64,000 nt of DNA from JBJMHZ01 sp045807125 (GCA_045807125.1 JBJMHZ010000045.1:62001-126000), one strand, 5' to 3'. Counted from the stretch's first letter, positions 42,653-51,307 are shown. Numbers and translations are program-made. Notes: a model not told the origin generated them from the letters alone.

Positions 42653-43708
42653 ATGGAATCCAGGGGATCGACGCCCGCCGCCGCTTCGGCCGTCGTCCGG
42701 CTCGGCACGGCGGCGGAGATCGTCGACGCGGTGCCCTACCTCGTCGGGTTCCAGCCGCACGACTCGCTGGTCGTCGTGTCGCTGCGCGGCTCTCGTGGGC
42801 GGGTGGGCATGACCGCCCGGATCGACCTGCCGCCGCCGGAGCGGGTCGACGAGTCCGTGCGCCGGCTCGTGGGTCGGTTGCGGACCGACGGCGCCAGCCG
42901 CGCCGTCGTCGCCGCCTACCCGCCGGACGAGGGGCCGGCCCACCCCGCGGTGCGGGCGCTCGCGGCGGCCTTCGCCGATCGGCTGGCAGCCGCCGGCATC
43001 GCCCTTACCGACATGCTCTGCGTGCACGACGGCCGCTGGTGGTCGCTGACCTGCACCGATCCCGGCTGCTGCCCGCCGGGCGGCACGCCGCTGCCCGAGG
43101 GAGTGTCGGTGCTGGGCGCGGCGATGGCGGTCGAGGGGCGCCGGGTGCTGCCGTCGCGCGAAGCGCTCGCCGACACCCTGCGGCCCGCCGGCGGCGAGCT
43201 CGGCGCCGCGATGGCCCGCGCCCTGCCGGCGATCGACGGCGCGCTGGCCACCCGCGCGTGGCGGGGCCGGCGAGCCGAGGTGGAGGCCGAGTCCAGGGCG
43301 TTGCTGCGGGCCGCGGTGGAGCGCCGCCTGACGGGCGGGGCGTCGCTCGGCGTGCGCGAGGCCGCCCGCCTCATCGCCGGGCTCGATGACGCCGACGTCC
43401 GCGACGAGGTGGTGACGTGGGCCGACGGCGACTGGGGCCAGGCCGCCCGTGGGCTGCTGAGCGACCTCGTCCGCCACGCCGTGCCGCCGTTCCACGTGGT
43501 GCCGCTCACGGTGCTCGCCTGGATCGCCTACCAGCAGGGCGACGCGATCCTGGCGGCGCTCGCGGTGCAGCGGGCCCTCGCCAGCGATCCCGGCTACGGC
43601 CTGGCCCGGCTCCTCGACGATGCGCTCGCCGCCGGCGTCGACCCGGCGGTGCTCGCACCGGTGCGCCGCGAGATCGCGCGGGTCCGCTCCGCGGAAACGG
43701 AGGCATGA
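42653..43708 (+). CDS. DUF4192 domain protein
   Basis: A 351-residue protein matching DUF4192, a family confined to actinobacteria and of unknown function. The N-terminal pattern IVDAVPYLVGFQPHDSLVVVSLRG is diagnostic, as are TDMLCVHDGRWWSLTCTDPGCCPPGGTPL, with a conserved Cys cluster, and the C-terminal HVVPLTVLAWIAYQQGDAILAALAVQRALASDPGYGLARLL. ATG 42653 is preceded by only a weak ribosome-binding site. Two DnaA-box-like words lie 50-80 bases upstream. Confidence 0.85.
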   Translation: MESRGSTPAAASAVVRLGTAAEIVDAVPYLVGFQPHDSLVVVSLRGSRGRVGMTARIDLPPPERVDESVRRLVGRLRTDGASRAVVAAYPPDEGPAHPAVRALAAAFADRLAAAGIALTDMLCVHDGRWWSLTCTDPGCCPPGGTPLPEGVSVLGAAMAVEGRRVLPSREALADTLRPAGGELGAAMARALPAIDGALATRAWRGRRAEVEAESRALLRAAVERRLTGGASLGVREAARLIAGLDDADVRDEVVTWADGDWGQAARGLLSDLVRHAVPPFHVVPLTVLAWIAYQQGDAILAALAVQRALASDPGYGLARLLDDALAAGVDPAVLAPVRREIARVRSAETEA

Positions 43709-43787
43709 CGACGCAACGTTGGGTGATTGCAGGAGCTGCGGTGGGTAATGACGAATCGTTGACGGAGGGTGAATCGGAGGAGGGCAG

Positions 43788-43898
43788 ATGCGCTACCTGG
43801 ACGAGCTCGCCCGCAACGTCGTCGCGGAGCTGCGGTTCTGGCTCGGTTACCGCCTGCAGGACCGTGGGCCCCTGCGGCTGCGCGCCAGCCGGAGCTAG
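43788..43898 (+). CDS. Small protein of 36 residues, unknown function
   Basis: A 36-codon gene with one of the strongest ribosome-binding sites in the window (GGAGGAGGG at 43776-43784, about four bases before ATG 43788). The product, MRYLDELARNVVAEL followed by RFWLGYRLQDRG and a basic end, is a likely amphipathic helix. Codons end almost only in G or C. It stands between DUF4192 and msrA, about 80 bases from each. No family is recognised. Confidence 0.5.
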   Translation: MRYLDELARNVVAELRFWLGYRLQDRGPLRLRASRS

Positions 43899-43981
43899 CC
43901 CCCGGAATCGCCGCCCGCCGGCATGGGTTGACCGGGATGCCAGTGACAGGCATCGACAGGCCAGCCCGGCCAGGAGCCCTC

Positions 43982-44641
43982 ATGCTGTTCAGCCGCCACA
44001 AGACCGCCGTGATCGACCCGGCCGACGCCCTGCCCGGCCGCTCGTCCCGCCCGTTCTCGCTGCCGCAGCGCCACGCCGTCCTCGGCAACCCGATCGAGGG
44101 CCCCTACCCGGAGGGCCTCGAGGTCGCCGTCTTCGGGCTCGGCTGCTTCTGGGGCGCCGAGCGGAAGTTCTGGCAGGCCGACGGCGTCTGGTCGACGGCC
44201 GCCGGCTACGCGGGCGGGCACACGCCGCACCCCACGTACGAGGAGGTGTGCAGCGGTCGTACCGGCCACGCCGAGGTGGTGCAGGTGGTCCACGACCCGG
44301 CGCTCGTCCCCTACGCCGACCTGCTGCGGCTGTTCTGGGAGTCGCACGACCCGACGCAGGGGATGCGCCAGGGAAACGACGTCGGCAGCCAGTACCGGTC
44401 GGCGATCTACTACGCCTCCGAGCAGCAGCGGCAGGCGGCCGAGGAGTCCAGGGCCGCCTTCCAGCAGGTGCTGTCCACCGCCGGCCTCGGCGAGATCACC
44501 ACGGAGATCGCCCCCGCCGGCCCGTTCTACTTCGCCGAGGACTACCACCAGCAGTACCTGCACAAGGTGCCCAACGGCTACTGCGGCCTCGGCGGCACGG
44601 GCCTGTCCTGCCCGGTCGGCATCGCGAGGGCGACCGACTGA
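43982..44641 (+). CDS. msrA: Peptide-methionine (S)-S-oxide reductase MsrA
   Basis: A 219-residue MsrA that reduces methionine-S-sulfoxide in proteins and free methionine. The catalytic Cys55 is in GLGCFWGAERKFW. AAGYAGGHTPHPTYEEVCSGRTGHAEVVQ, DPTQGMRQGNDVGSQYRS and FYFAEDYHQQYLHK are family blocks. C-terminal Cys in NGYCGLGGTGLSCPVG are the resolving residues, of the two-Cys type. The N-terminal 45 residues (RPFSLPQRHAVLG) are the usual extension of E. coli-like MsrA. AGGAG at about 43970 supports ATG 43982. Confidence 0.95.
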   Translation: MLFSRHKTAVIDPADALPGRSSRPFSLPQRHAVLGNPIEGPYPEGLEVAVFGLGCFWGAERKFWQADGVWSTAAGYAGGHTPHPTYEEVCSGRTGHAEVVQVVHDPALVPYADLLRLFWESHDPTQGMRQGNDVGSQYRSAIYYASEQQRQAAEESRAAFQQVLSTAGLGEITTEIAPAGPFYFAEDYHQQYLHKVPNGYCGLGGTGLSCPVGIARATD

Positions 44642-44672
44642 CACGACTTCAGAAGGTGCTGCGGCTCGCCCC

Positions 44673-44678
44673 TAGACT
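44673..44678 (+). promoter_or_regulatory. -10 box of a leaderless transcript
   Basis: TAGACT ends eight bases before ATG 44686, so transcription should start at the A of the start codon. No ribosome-binding site is present. The -35 region is weak. Confidence 0.5.
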
Positions 44679-44685
44679 GCCGCGC

Positions 44686-45222
44686 ATGACCGATCTCGAC
44701 GAGCACGGGCGTCCGGAGCCACCGTTCGCCGGCGACGAGGCCGCGACGCTGCTCGGGTTCCTGGACTACCACCGCGCGACGTTCGCCTGGAAGGTCGCCG
44801 GCCTCGACGCCGCCGGGCTCGGCGCGACGGTCGGCGCCTCGTCGATGACCCTGGGCGGACTGCTCAAGCACGTGGCCCACGTCGAGCACCACTGGTTCTC
44901 CCGGCGGCTGCACGAGCGCGACGAGGTGCACCCGTGGAGCTTCGCCGACTGGGCGGCCGACCCGGCCTGGGACTGGCACTCCGCCGCTCGGGACTCGCCG
45001 GAGCAGCTCCTCGCGCTCTGGGAGGAGTCGGTGACCCGGTCCCGCGCCCTGGTCGACGAGGCGCTGGCGCAGGGCGGCCTCGACCATCCGACCAAGTACT
45101 GCTGGCCCGAGGGACCGCGGAGCCTGCGCTGGCTCCTCTGCCGCATGATCGGGGAGTACGCGAGGCACAACGGGCACGCCGACCTCCTCAGGGAGTCGGT
45201 CGACGGGGCCACCGGCGAGTAG
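44686..45222 (+). CDS. DinB-family (DUF664) protein
   Basis: A 178-residue four-helix protein of the DinB-like DUF664 family. The three metal-binding histidines are suggested by HVAHVEHHWFSRRL and YARHNGHADLLRESVDG. The end LCRMIGEYARHNGHADLLRE is diagnostic. Such proteins are thiol-transferase-like enzymes that may use mycothiol or bacillithiol; the exact reaction is unknown. The gene appears leaderless, with -10 TAGACT just before ATG. Confidence 0.85.
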   Translation: MTDLDEHGRPEPPFAGDEAATLLGFLDYHRATFAWKVAGLDAAGLGATVGASSMTLGGLLKHVAHVEHHWFSRRLHERDEVHPWSFADWAADPAWDWHSAARDSPEQLLALWEESVTRSRALVDEALAQGGLDHPTKYCWPEGPRSLRWLLCRMIGEYARHNGHADLLRESVDGATGE

Positions 45223-45256
45223 CGCCACTCAGCCGTGCGCGCGGGGTGCGACGCGC

Positions 45257-45652
45257 TCAGGTCAGCTCCTCCACCGGCGCGACCCGCACCAGGTCCTTCA
45301 CCGCGTCGGCGAGCCGTCGATCGAGCGTGATGAGGGCGTCGGCCTGGAGCTGGGCGAGCGCGACGTACTCGGCGTCGAAGGTGTCGGACCAGCCCAGCCG
45401 GTCGGCGACCTTCCAGGCGGTGCCCTGAAGGACGCGGTCCCCGAGCAACCGGATGCGCAGCCCCCGTACGTGGTCGAGCCGTTCCTCGGCTTCCTTCTTC
45501 GTCAGCTCGCCGCGGCTCACGGCCCGGTAGAGGAGCGACAGCAGCTGCGAGCGCAGCAGCGTCGGAGCCACCAGCTGGTGCTCGTCCCGCACCCGGGCTC
45601 GGCCGGCCGCCAGGCGCATCGCCACGTCCGGACCGATCACGTACCTGGTCAT
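45257..45652 (-). CDS. PIN-domain protein (VapC-like)
   Basis: A 131-residue PIN-domain protein, the fold of VapC-type RNase toxins. The acidic metal ligands are visible: Asp9 in YVIGPDVAMRL, a central Glu, Asp in DTFDAEYVALAQ, and Asp in DALITLDRRLADAV. GGGAGGG lies about nine bases before ATG 45652. No antitoxin gene of a known type precedes it; upstream on the same strand is only antisense to the phosphotransferase pseudogene. It may be an orphan toxin or a toxin paired in trans. Confidence 0.8.
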   Translation of the reverse strand: MTRYVIGPDVAMRLAAGRARVRDEHQLVAPTLLRSQLLSLLYRAVSRGELTKKEAEERLDHVRGLRIRLLGDRVLQGTAWKVADRLGWSDTFDAEYVALAQLQADALITLDRRLADAVKDLVRVAPVEELT

Positions 45653-45768
45653 CGGATCAATCCCTCCCTGTGCGGCACGAGCAGCCGGGTCAGGCTACGG
45701 GGCCGCCCGGGCCGCCCGTCGGCCACGGCGCCCTGGTACTGCCGAGCCGTGGCACGCTGGCTCTCGCG

Positions 45769-46383
45769 ATGAACGAGGAATGGCTGCCCGGCAACGCCGG
45801 CGGCGCGTGGCGGGTCGGCGACACCGTGCACCGGGTCACCGGCCCGTGGACGCCGGCGGTGCATGCGCTCCTGCGGCACCTCGCCGACCGGGTGCCGCAC
45901 GTCCCGCGCGTGCTGGGATTCGACGAGCGGGGCCGCGAGGTTCTCACCTAGCTGCCCGGCCGGGTGGTCGACGTGGACGCCGAGCTGCTGACGCCCGGGC
46001 AGATCCGCTCGCTGGTGTCGTGGACGCGGGCGTTCCACGAGGCGGTGGCCGGCTTCGAGCACCCGGGGCCGTGGCGGAGCCCCGCCGAGCCGCGGGCGAC
46101 CCTCGTCGGGCACAACGACATCGCCCCGTACAACGCGTGCTTCGACGGCGACGAGCTGGCCGGCGTCTTCGACTGCGATGCGTACGGGGACGTCGCGACG
46201 GTCGACGTGGCCGACGCCGTGCCGCGCCGCACCCAGGCGATGCTCGACTGGATCCCGAGGGGAGCAGCCGACGGCGACCCGGGCATGCGACGCCTGCTGG
46301 CGCTCGGCGAGCCGGAGCGCTCGCAGCAGGCGCTGGACGCGCTCGTCCCGCGCCTGCGCCGCATCCGGCCGCTGCTCGCCTGA
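45769..46383 (+). pseudogene. Phosphotransferase (APH family) with in-frame TAG
   Basis: A gene of the aminoglycoside phosphotransferase-like family, broken by one nonsense codon. From ATG 45769 the frame reads GDTVHRVTGPWTPAVHALL and GFDERGREVLT, then stops at TAG 45949-45951. The same frame continues at once with LPGRVVDVD, TRAFHEAVAGF and the catalytic loop GHNDIAPYN, then FDCDAYGD in place of the metal-binding D-F-G-like segment. Intact relatives normally read LTYLPG here, so Tyr (TAC or TAT) became TAG. The C-terminal region is also short and divergent. Either a pseudogene, a sequencing error or readthrough; I favour a pseudogene. Confidence 0.75.
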
Positions 46384-46440
46384 CCGGCCCGTTGTCCAGG
46401 GCTCACGACCCAGGGCTCACGACCCAGGGCTCAGGGCCGG
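46384..46440. terminator. Hairpin terminator with 14-bp tandem repeats in its loop
   Basis: CCGGCCC at 46384-46390 pairs with GGGCCGG at 46434-46440. The loop holds CAGGGCTCACGACC at 46397-46410 and 46411-46424, and a partial third copy at 46425-46433. It separates the pseudogene from the convergent neocarzinostatin-like gene and touches its stop codon. Confidence 0.5.
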
Positions 46441-47252
46441 AACGTCAGCAGCGCGCCGGGGTCACCGAGGCTGCTGACCCCGAAGCTCTCGTCCGGCTGC
46501 CCCGACGCGTCCAGGATCCTGGCGGTGAGCTGACAGTGACCGAGGATGTTGGCGGCGTCGGCGCAGTCGGTGCCGTCGGCCAGATAGCGCGTCGCCTTGA
46601 CCGACAGCGCGTACGTACCGTCCCGCGCGACCCACCCGGAGCGCTTCACGATCGTGCCATAGCAGCCGCTGCCCTGGATGATGTCGAAGCACGCCTCCTC
46701 GACCACCACGACGGTGCGCCCCTCCGCGCCGTACGCGGTCCCGCTGACCCGCACGTGCTGCCTGGCCCGCAGGTCAGTACTCGGGCTGGCCGTGATCGTG
46801 GCCGGCGCGCCGGTGAATTCGAGCGGGTCCGACGACGCCACCTGCAGATCGCCCGCTGCATCGGTCCAGGACAGGAAGATCCGGCAGACGTCGGCCCGGC
46901 AGTACACCGGTAGTCCGTCGCCGAACTCCTGGCTGCGGTGGACCGGATCCACCAGCGTGACGCTCGTGCTGAGCCGTCCCGCGCCGTCCGAGGTCATGAA
47001 CGGGCCGTGCATGCAGTCGTTGAGGTAGTCGCCGCTGAACGTGTCGCACTGGGTGACCTGCACGGCCGTTCCCGGCGGCAGGCCGCTCGCGTCGACCGTC
47101 ACGGTGTCGCCGCGGGCCAGGCCGGTCGACGGGGTCACGCTCACGACCGGACCGCCGTCGGCGACGGCGGGCACGGCCCGGACGCCTCCCAGGAGGGCGA
47201 GAGCGAGGGGCAGAGTCAGGGCCAGCCTGCGCATGGTCCACATCGTCCGCAT
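46431..47252 (-). CDS. Secreted protein with two neocarzinostatin-like domains
   Basis: A 273-residue exported protein. A signal peptide (MRRLALTLPLALALLGGV, cleavage near AVADG) precedes domain 1, about residues 30-150. That domain matches the neocarzinostatin apoprotein family: VSVTPSTGLARGDTVTVDASGLPPG, VQVTQC, and the second Cys pair YCRADVCRIFLSWTDAAGD. Domain 2 (about 150-273) repeats the pattern more loosely (ITASPSTDLRARQHVRVSG, GHCQLTARILDASG). The family holds and protects enediyne chromophores, but many members have no known ligand, and no enediyne genes are here. AGGAGA favours start 47252. Confidence 0.75.
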   Translation of the reverse strand: MRTMWTMRRLALTLPLALALLGGVRAVPAVADGGPVVSVTPSTGLARGDTVTVDASGLPPGTAVQVTQCDTFSGDYLNDCMHGPFMTSDGAGRLSTSVTLVDPVHRSQEFGDGLPVYCRADVCRIFLSWTDAAGDLQVASSDPLEFTGAPATITASPSTDLRARQHVRVSGTAYGAEGRTVVVVEEACFDIIQGSGCYGTIVKRSGWVARDGTYALSVKATRYLADGTDCADAANILGHCQLTARILDASGQPDESFGVSSLGDPGALLTFRP

Positions 47253-47460
47253 GGTCACCATCTCCTCGGGCGCAGCGGATGTCCCATGCTGCTCCTGCGA
47301 TCGCCCGTTCGCCACGGGTCCGGCCGATCTCGCCCGGGCGGCACGTCCGCCCCCAGCCTCCACCGTCGGTGCCGCGTCGCCGCCCGCATACGATGCGCAC
47401 AGGGGCGGCACGCCCCGTCAGGCGACGCACGGGTCGTACGGGTGCGGAGGGCGGTTCGCG

Positions 47461-48495
47461 ATGCGCGCACTGGTCAAGGCCAAGGCCGAGCCGGGCCTGT
47501 GGCTCGACGACGTGCCGGTGCCGTCCATCGAGCGGGACGAGGTGCTCGTACGGGTGCTGCGCACCGGCGTCTGCGGCACCGACCTGCACATCGCCTCGTG
47601 GGACCCGTGGGCGCAGGCCAACGTCCCGGTGCCGCTCGTCGTCGGCCACGAGTTCGTCGGCGAGATCGTCGAGATGGGCGCCGACGTGCAGGAGCTGGCC
47701 ACCGGCCAGCTCGTCAGCGGCGAGGGCCACCTGGTCTGCGGCCGGTGCCGCAACTGCATGGCCGGCCGCCGGGTGATGTGCGCCCGCACCAAGGGGGTCG
47801 GCGTCAACTACCCCGGCTGCTTCGCCGACTACGTCGCGATGCCCGCCGGCAACCTCTGGCACCATCCGGACGACATCGACCTCGACGTCGCGGCCATCTT
47901 CGACCCGTTCGGCAACGCGGTGCACACGGCGCTCGCCTTCCCCGTGCTGGGCGAGGACGTCATCATCACCGGCGCCGGGCCGATCGGCATCATGGCGGCG
48001 ATCGTCGCTCGCCACGCGGGTGCCCGGCACATCGTCATCAGCGACGTCTCGCCGTACCGGCTCGACCTGGCCCGCCAGATCGGCGTGGTGACGCTGGCCA
48101 TCGACGCGCGCAGCACGTCCATCGCCGACGCGATGGCTGAGCTCGGCATGCGCGAGGGCTTCGACGTCGGGTTCGAGATGTCGGGCAACGCGACGGCGTT
48201 CCGCGACATGCTCGCCAACATGACGCACGGCGGCAAGGTGGCGATGCTCGGCCTGCCCGCGCAGGAGTTCGCCGTCGACTGGGCGCACCTGGTCTTCAAC
48301 ATGCTGACGGTCAAGGGCATCTACGGCCGCGAGATGTTCGAGACCTGGTACGAGATGTCGGTGCTCACCGAGTCGGGCGTCGACATCTCGCCCGTCATCA
48401 CCCACCGCTACGAAGCCGGCGACTACGAGCAGGCGCTGGAGACCATGAGAGCCGGCCAGTGCGGGAAGGTCATCCTGCACTGGGCCGACCGCTGA
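47461..48495 (+). CDS. tdh: L-threonine 3-dehydrogenase
   Basis: A 344-residue zinc-dependent medium-chain dehydrogenase that oxidises L-threonine to 2-amino-3-ketobutyrate with NAD. The catalytic zinc region is TGVCGTDLHI and VGHEFVGEIVE. The structural zinc cysteines are in CGRCRNCMAGRRVMC. The Rossmann start is ITGAGPIGIMAAIVARHAGA. The NPFG-like segment IFDPFGNAVHTALAF is typical of Tdh. GGAGGG at 47446-47451 precedes ATG 47461. The kbl gene follows after 19 bases, which confirms the pathway. Confidence 0.93.
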   Translation: MRALVKAKAEPGLWLDDVPVPSIERDEVLVRVLRTGVCGTDLHIASWDPWAQANVPVPLVVGHEFVGEIVEMGADVQELATGQLVSGEGHLVCGRCRNCMAGRRVMCARTKGVGVNYPGCFADYVAMPAGNLWHHPDDIDLDVAAIFDPFGNAVHTALAFPVLGEDVIITGAGPIGIMAAIVARHAGARHIVISDVSPYRLDLARQIGVVTLAIDARSTSIADAMAELGMREGFDVGFEMSGNATAFRDMLANMTHGGKVAMLGLPAQEFAVDWAHLVFNMLTVKGIYGREMFETWYEMSVLTESGVDISPVITHRYEAGDYEQALETMRAGQCGKVILHWADR

Positions 48496-48514
48496 CGCCG
48501 AAGGGGAACAGCCC

Positions 48515-49696
48515 GTGTTCACGACGGTCAAGGACGACGTGCGCGCCACCCTCGACGAGATCCGCGAGGCCGGCCTGTACAAGGAGGAGCGGGTCATCGC
48601 GACGCCGCAGCAGGCCAACATCCGGGTGGGCAGCGGGCAAGAGGTGCTCAACCTCTGCGCCAACAACTACCTCGGCCTCGCCGACCACCCAAGGGTGGTC
48701 GCGGCCGCGCGCGACGCGCTCGACCGGTGGGGCTACGGGATGGCGAGCGTCCGCTTCATCTGCGGGACGCAGGAGATCCACAAGCAGTTGGAGGCACGGA
48801 TCTCCGAGTTCCTCGGCACGGAGGGCACGATCCTCTACTCGTCCTGCTTCGACGCCAACGGCGGCCTGTTCGAGACGCTCCTCGGCGACGGCGACGCCGT
48901 CATCAGCGACGAGCTCAACCACGCGTCCATCATCGACGGCATCCGGCTGTCGAAGGCAGCCCGCTACCGCTACCGCAATCGCGACATGGCCGACCTCGAG
49001 GAGCAGCTGAAGGCCGCCGCCGGCAGCCGGCGGCGGCTCGTCGCCACCGACGGCGTTTTCTCGATGGACGGCTACGTCGCCCCGCTGCCCGAGATCTGCG
49101 ACCTGGCCGAGCGGCACGACGCGATGGTGATGGTCGACGACTCGCACGCGGTCGGGGTGCTCGGCGACGGCGGCAAGGGCACGCCGGAGCTGCACGGCGT
49201 CATCGACCGCATCGACGTCATCACCGGCACGCTCGGCAAGGCCCTCGGCGGCGCGAGCGGCGGCTACGTGAGCGGGCGCCGCGAGATCGTCGAGCTGCTG
49301 CGCCAGCGCTCGCGCCCGTACCTGTTCTCCAACTCGGTCGCCCCGATGATCGCCGCGGCGTCGCTCGAGGTGCTCGAGATGCTCCAGACGACGGGTGACC
49401 TGCGGCAGCAGCTGAAGGACAACACCGCGTACTTCCGCGGCCGCATGACCGAGCTCGGCTTCGACCTGCTGCCGGGCGAGCACCCCATCGTCCCGGTGAT
49501 GGTCGGTGACGCCACCGAGGCGGGCCGGCTCGCCGATCGCCTGCTGGACAAGGGCATCTACGTCATCGCGTTCAGCTACCCCGTCGTGCCGCACGGCAAG
49601 GCCCGCATCCGCACGCAGATGTCGGCCGCGCACAGCCGCGACGACCTAGAGCGCGCGGCCGTCGCGTTCGCGGAGGCGCGGGAGGCGCTCGGGTGA
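48515..49696 (+). CDS. kbl: Glycine C-acetyltransferase (2-amino-3-ketobutyrate CoA ligase)
   Basis: A 393-residue PLP enzyme of the alpha-oxoamine synthase family. It cleaves 2-amino-3-ketobutyrate with CoA to glycine and acetyl-CoA, completing threonine breakdown begun by Tdh. Family blocks are NLCANNYLGLADHPRVV, GMASVRFICGTQEIHKQLE, SDELNHASIIDGIRLS, VMVDDSHAVGVLGDGGKGTPEL, and the PLP lysine in TGTLGKALGGASGG. GTG 48515 has a GGGGA site upstream. Its stop overlaps the GTG of the thioesterase gene. Confidence 0.94.
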   Translation: MFTTVKDDVRATLDEIREAGLYKEERVIATPQQANIRVGSGQEVLNLCANNYLGLADHPRVVAAARDALDRWGYGMASVRFICGTQEIHKQLEARISEFLGTEGTILYSSCFDANGGLFETLLGDGDAVISDELNHASIIDGIRLSKAARYRYRNRDMADLEEQLKAAAGSRRRLVATDGVFSMDGYVAPLPEICDLAERHDAMVMVDDSHAVGVLGDGGKGTPELHGVIDRIDVITGTLGKALGGASGGYVSGRREIVELLRQRSRPYLFSNSVAPMIAAASLEVLEMLQTTGDLRQQLKDNTAYFRGRMTELGFDLLPGEHPIVPVMVGDATEAGRLADRLLDKGIYVIAFSYPVVPHGKARIRTQMSAAHSRDDLERAAVAFAEAREALG

Positions 49697-50172
49697 CCTC
49701 CCCGGCTCCCGGCGGCACCGGCGATGCCGGCGACCCGGAGCTGGCCCGTCGCTGCGCCGAGGCGATGTACGCGCGCGACCGGGCGTCGCAGCACCTCGGC
49801 ATCGCGGTCACCGAGGTGGCGGCCGGGCGCGCGACGGCGACCATGACCATCAGCGACACGATGGTCAACGGGCACGACATCGCTCACGGCGGCTACGTGT
49901 TCCTGCTCGCCGACACCGCGTTCGCCTTCGCCTGCAACACCTACGGCGTCGCGACGGTGGCGGCCGGCGCCGACGTGTCGTTCGTCGCGCCTGCCCGCTT
50001 GGGCGACGAGCTCGTCGCCGAGGCGGCCGAGCGCGGGCGGTACGGCCGCAGCGGCGTCTACGACGTGACGGTGCGGCGGTCGGCCGACGGGGCGGTGGTC
50101 GCCGAATTCCGCGGCCGCAGCCGCTCCCTCGACCGCCTGCTGCCCGGTGACGGGGCGGCCGTCACTCGGTGA
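49693..50172 (+). CDS. paaI: PaaI-like hotdog thioesterase
   Basis: A 159-residue hotdog-fold acyl-CoA thioesterase. VNGHDIAHGGYVFLLADTAFAFACNT is the PaaI signature, with the His-Gly-Gly and Asp of the active site, and VSFVAPARLGDELVAEAAERGRYGRSGVYDV follows. PaaI releases stalled CoA esters in phenylacetate degradation. It overlaps kbl by four bases rather than sitting in the paa operon 3 kb away, so it could instead belong with threonine breakdown. Its 3' end overlaps the convergent gene by 11 bases. Confidence 0.87.
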   Translation: MTSPAPGGTGDAGDPELARRCAEAMYARDRASQHLGIAVTEVAAGRATATMTISDTMVNGHDIAHGGYVFLLADTAFAFACNTYGVATVAAGADVSFVAPARLGDELVAEAAERGRYGRSGVYDVTVRRSADGAVVAEFRGRSRSLDRLLPGDGAAVTR

Positions 50173-51307
50173 GCGCCGGCAGCCCCACCCACTGCCGCAC
50201 GGCGTTGATCGGCTCGACGTAGTCGTTGTCGTGGCACTGCCGGCGCACGGTGGGCGAGCGGTAGACCTGGTCCGACGAGGCGCCGTGCAGCCGGCCCAGC
50301 TGCTTCGCCGCGATCTCGGCCCACGCGCGCTGGGCGGGGGTGGCGTCCCCCGTGCGGGGCGCGATCTCGGCGAGGTACCTGGCGAGCGCGTCGACCTGCA
50401 TCGACAGCAGGGTGAGCGCGGCATGCCGGCGGCCGAGGTGCGGCCCGTCCGGCGTGGTTGTCGCGAACTGGCTCGGGAACCAGTGGACGCGCGAGCGGCG
50501 CCCGGCGGCGATGACGTCGGTCGCCAGGTGGTCCTCGACGGTGAGCCGGTCGGCCGCGACGAGCGGGACGGGGGTCGGGCCGCTCCAGCGGGTGAGCGCC
50601 TGGAGCGCGGTCAGCACGGCCGGGTCGGTCGCGGCGTCGAATCCGGGGGGCACCTCGGCGGCGGCGACGGTCACCACCGAGAACGGGTCCGGTGCCGGCA
50701 GCTCGATCGCCGCCGCGCCGTACGCCGGCGCGAGGGCCGGCAGCGCCTCGGCGACGACGTCACGGAGCCGCCGCGCCACGCCCCCGGCCCCCGTGCTGAC
50801 CACCGCATCGGTGCGCAGCCCGGTCACCCGGTCGACCGCATCGTCGAGGGATGCCCGGGCGGTCGACCTGGCCTGGACGAGCAGGCCCACCGCCACCGGG
50901 TAGACGAAGGCCGCCGCCCGCACGTAGTCCCATCCCGGCACGGTCAGCGCCGGCCCGATCGGGGCCCGCAGCGGCACCAGGTTGCGGCTCGCCTTGCGGC
51001 CGCTCACCGTCACCTCGCCGTAGCCGTCGACCAGCTTGCCCCAGAACGCGGCCTCCGCCGACGGCACCGCCGGCCACGGCGGCCGCAGCCGGTCGGGGAA
51101 GCTGCTCGCCCCGCTCGCCCCGCTCGCTCCGTCCCCTCCGTTCCCCCTGCTCGCGAGGGCCCGGTCGAACGCCTCCTGCGCGCCGCTCAGGGTCGCGAGC
51201 CCCGCGAGCCCGGGGGGCGGGGCCTTGCCGCCGTGCGCGCCGGTCAGGTCGAGAACGGCCGGCGTCCACAGGAACGACGCCCGGAGGTCAGTGATCTCGA
51301 GTGGCAT
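50162..51307 (-). CDS. Protein of 381 residues, unknown function
   Basis: A predicted cytoplasmic protein with normal codon use and no recognised domain. The N-terminus is MPLEITDLRASFLWTPAVLDL. Residues about 60-68 carry a Gly-Ala-Ser repeat encoded by a short iterated tract. The C-terminal half contains SRVHWFPSQFATTTPDGPHLGR and a conserved-looking end QCHDNDYVEPINAVRQWVGLPA. The last feature suggests a structured C-terminal domain. No neighbour gives a clue; the gene overlaps the thioesterase gene tail to tail. Confidence 0.6.
   Translation of the reverse strand: MPLEITDLRASFLWTPAVLDLTGAHGGKAPPPGLAGLATLSGAQEAFDRALASRGNGGDGASGASGASSFPDRLRPPWPAVPSAEAAFWGKLVDGYGEVTVSGRKASRNLVPLRAPIGPALTVPGWDYVRAAAFVYPVAVGLLVQARSTARASLDDAVDRVTGLRTDAVVSTGAGGVARRLRDVVAEALPALAPAYGAAAIELPAPDPFSVVTVAAAEVPPGFDAATDPAVLTALQALTRWSGPTPVPLVAADRLTVEDHLATDVIAAGRRSRVHWFPSQFATTTPDGPHLGRRHAALTLLSMQVDALARYLAEIAPRTGDATPAQRAWAEIAAKQLGRLHGASSDQVYRSPTVRRQCHDNDYVEPINAVRQWVGLPALTE

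Noticed and set aside
45649..46113. Possible antitoxin for the PIN protein, overlapping its start by four bases
   Set aside because: The frame is the antisense of the phosphotransferase and shows no antitoxin fold; the ATGA overlap is probably chance.
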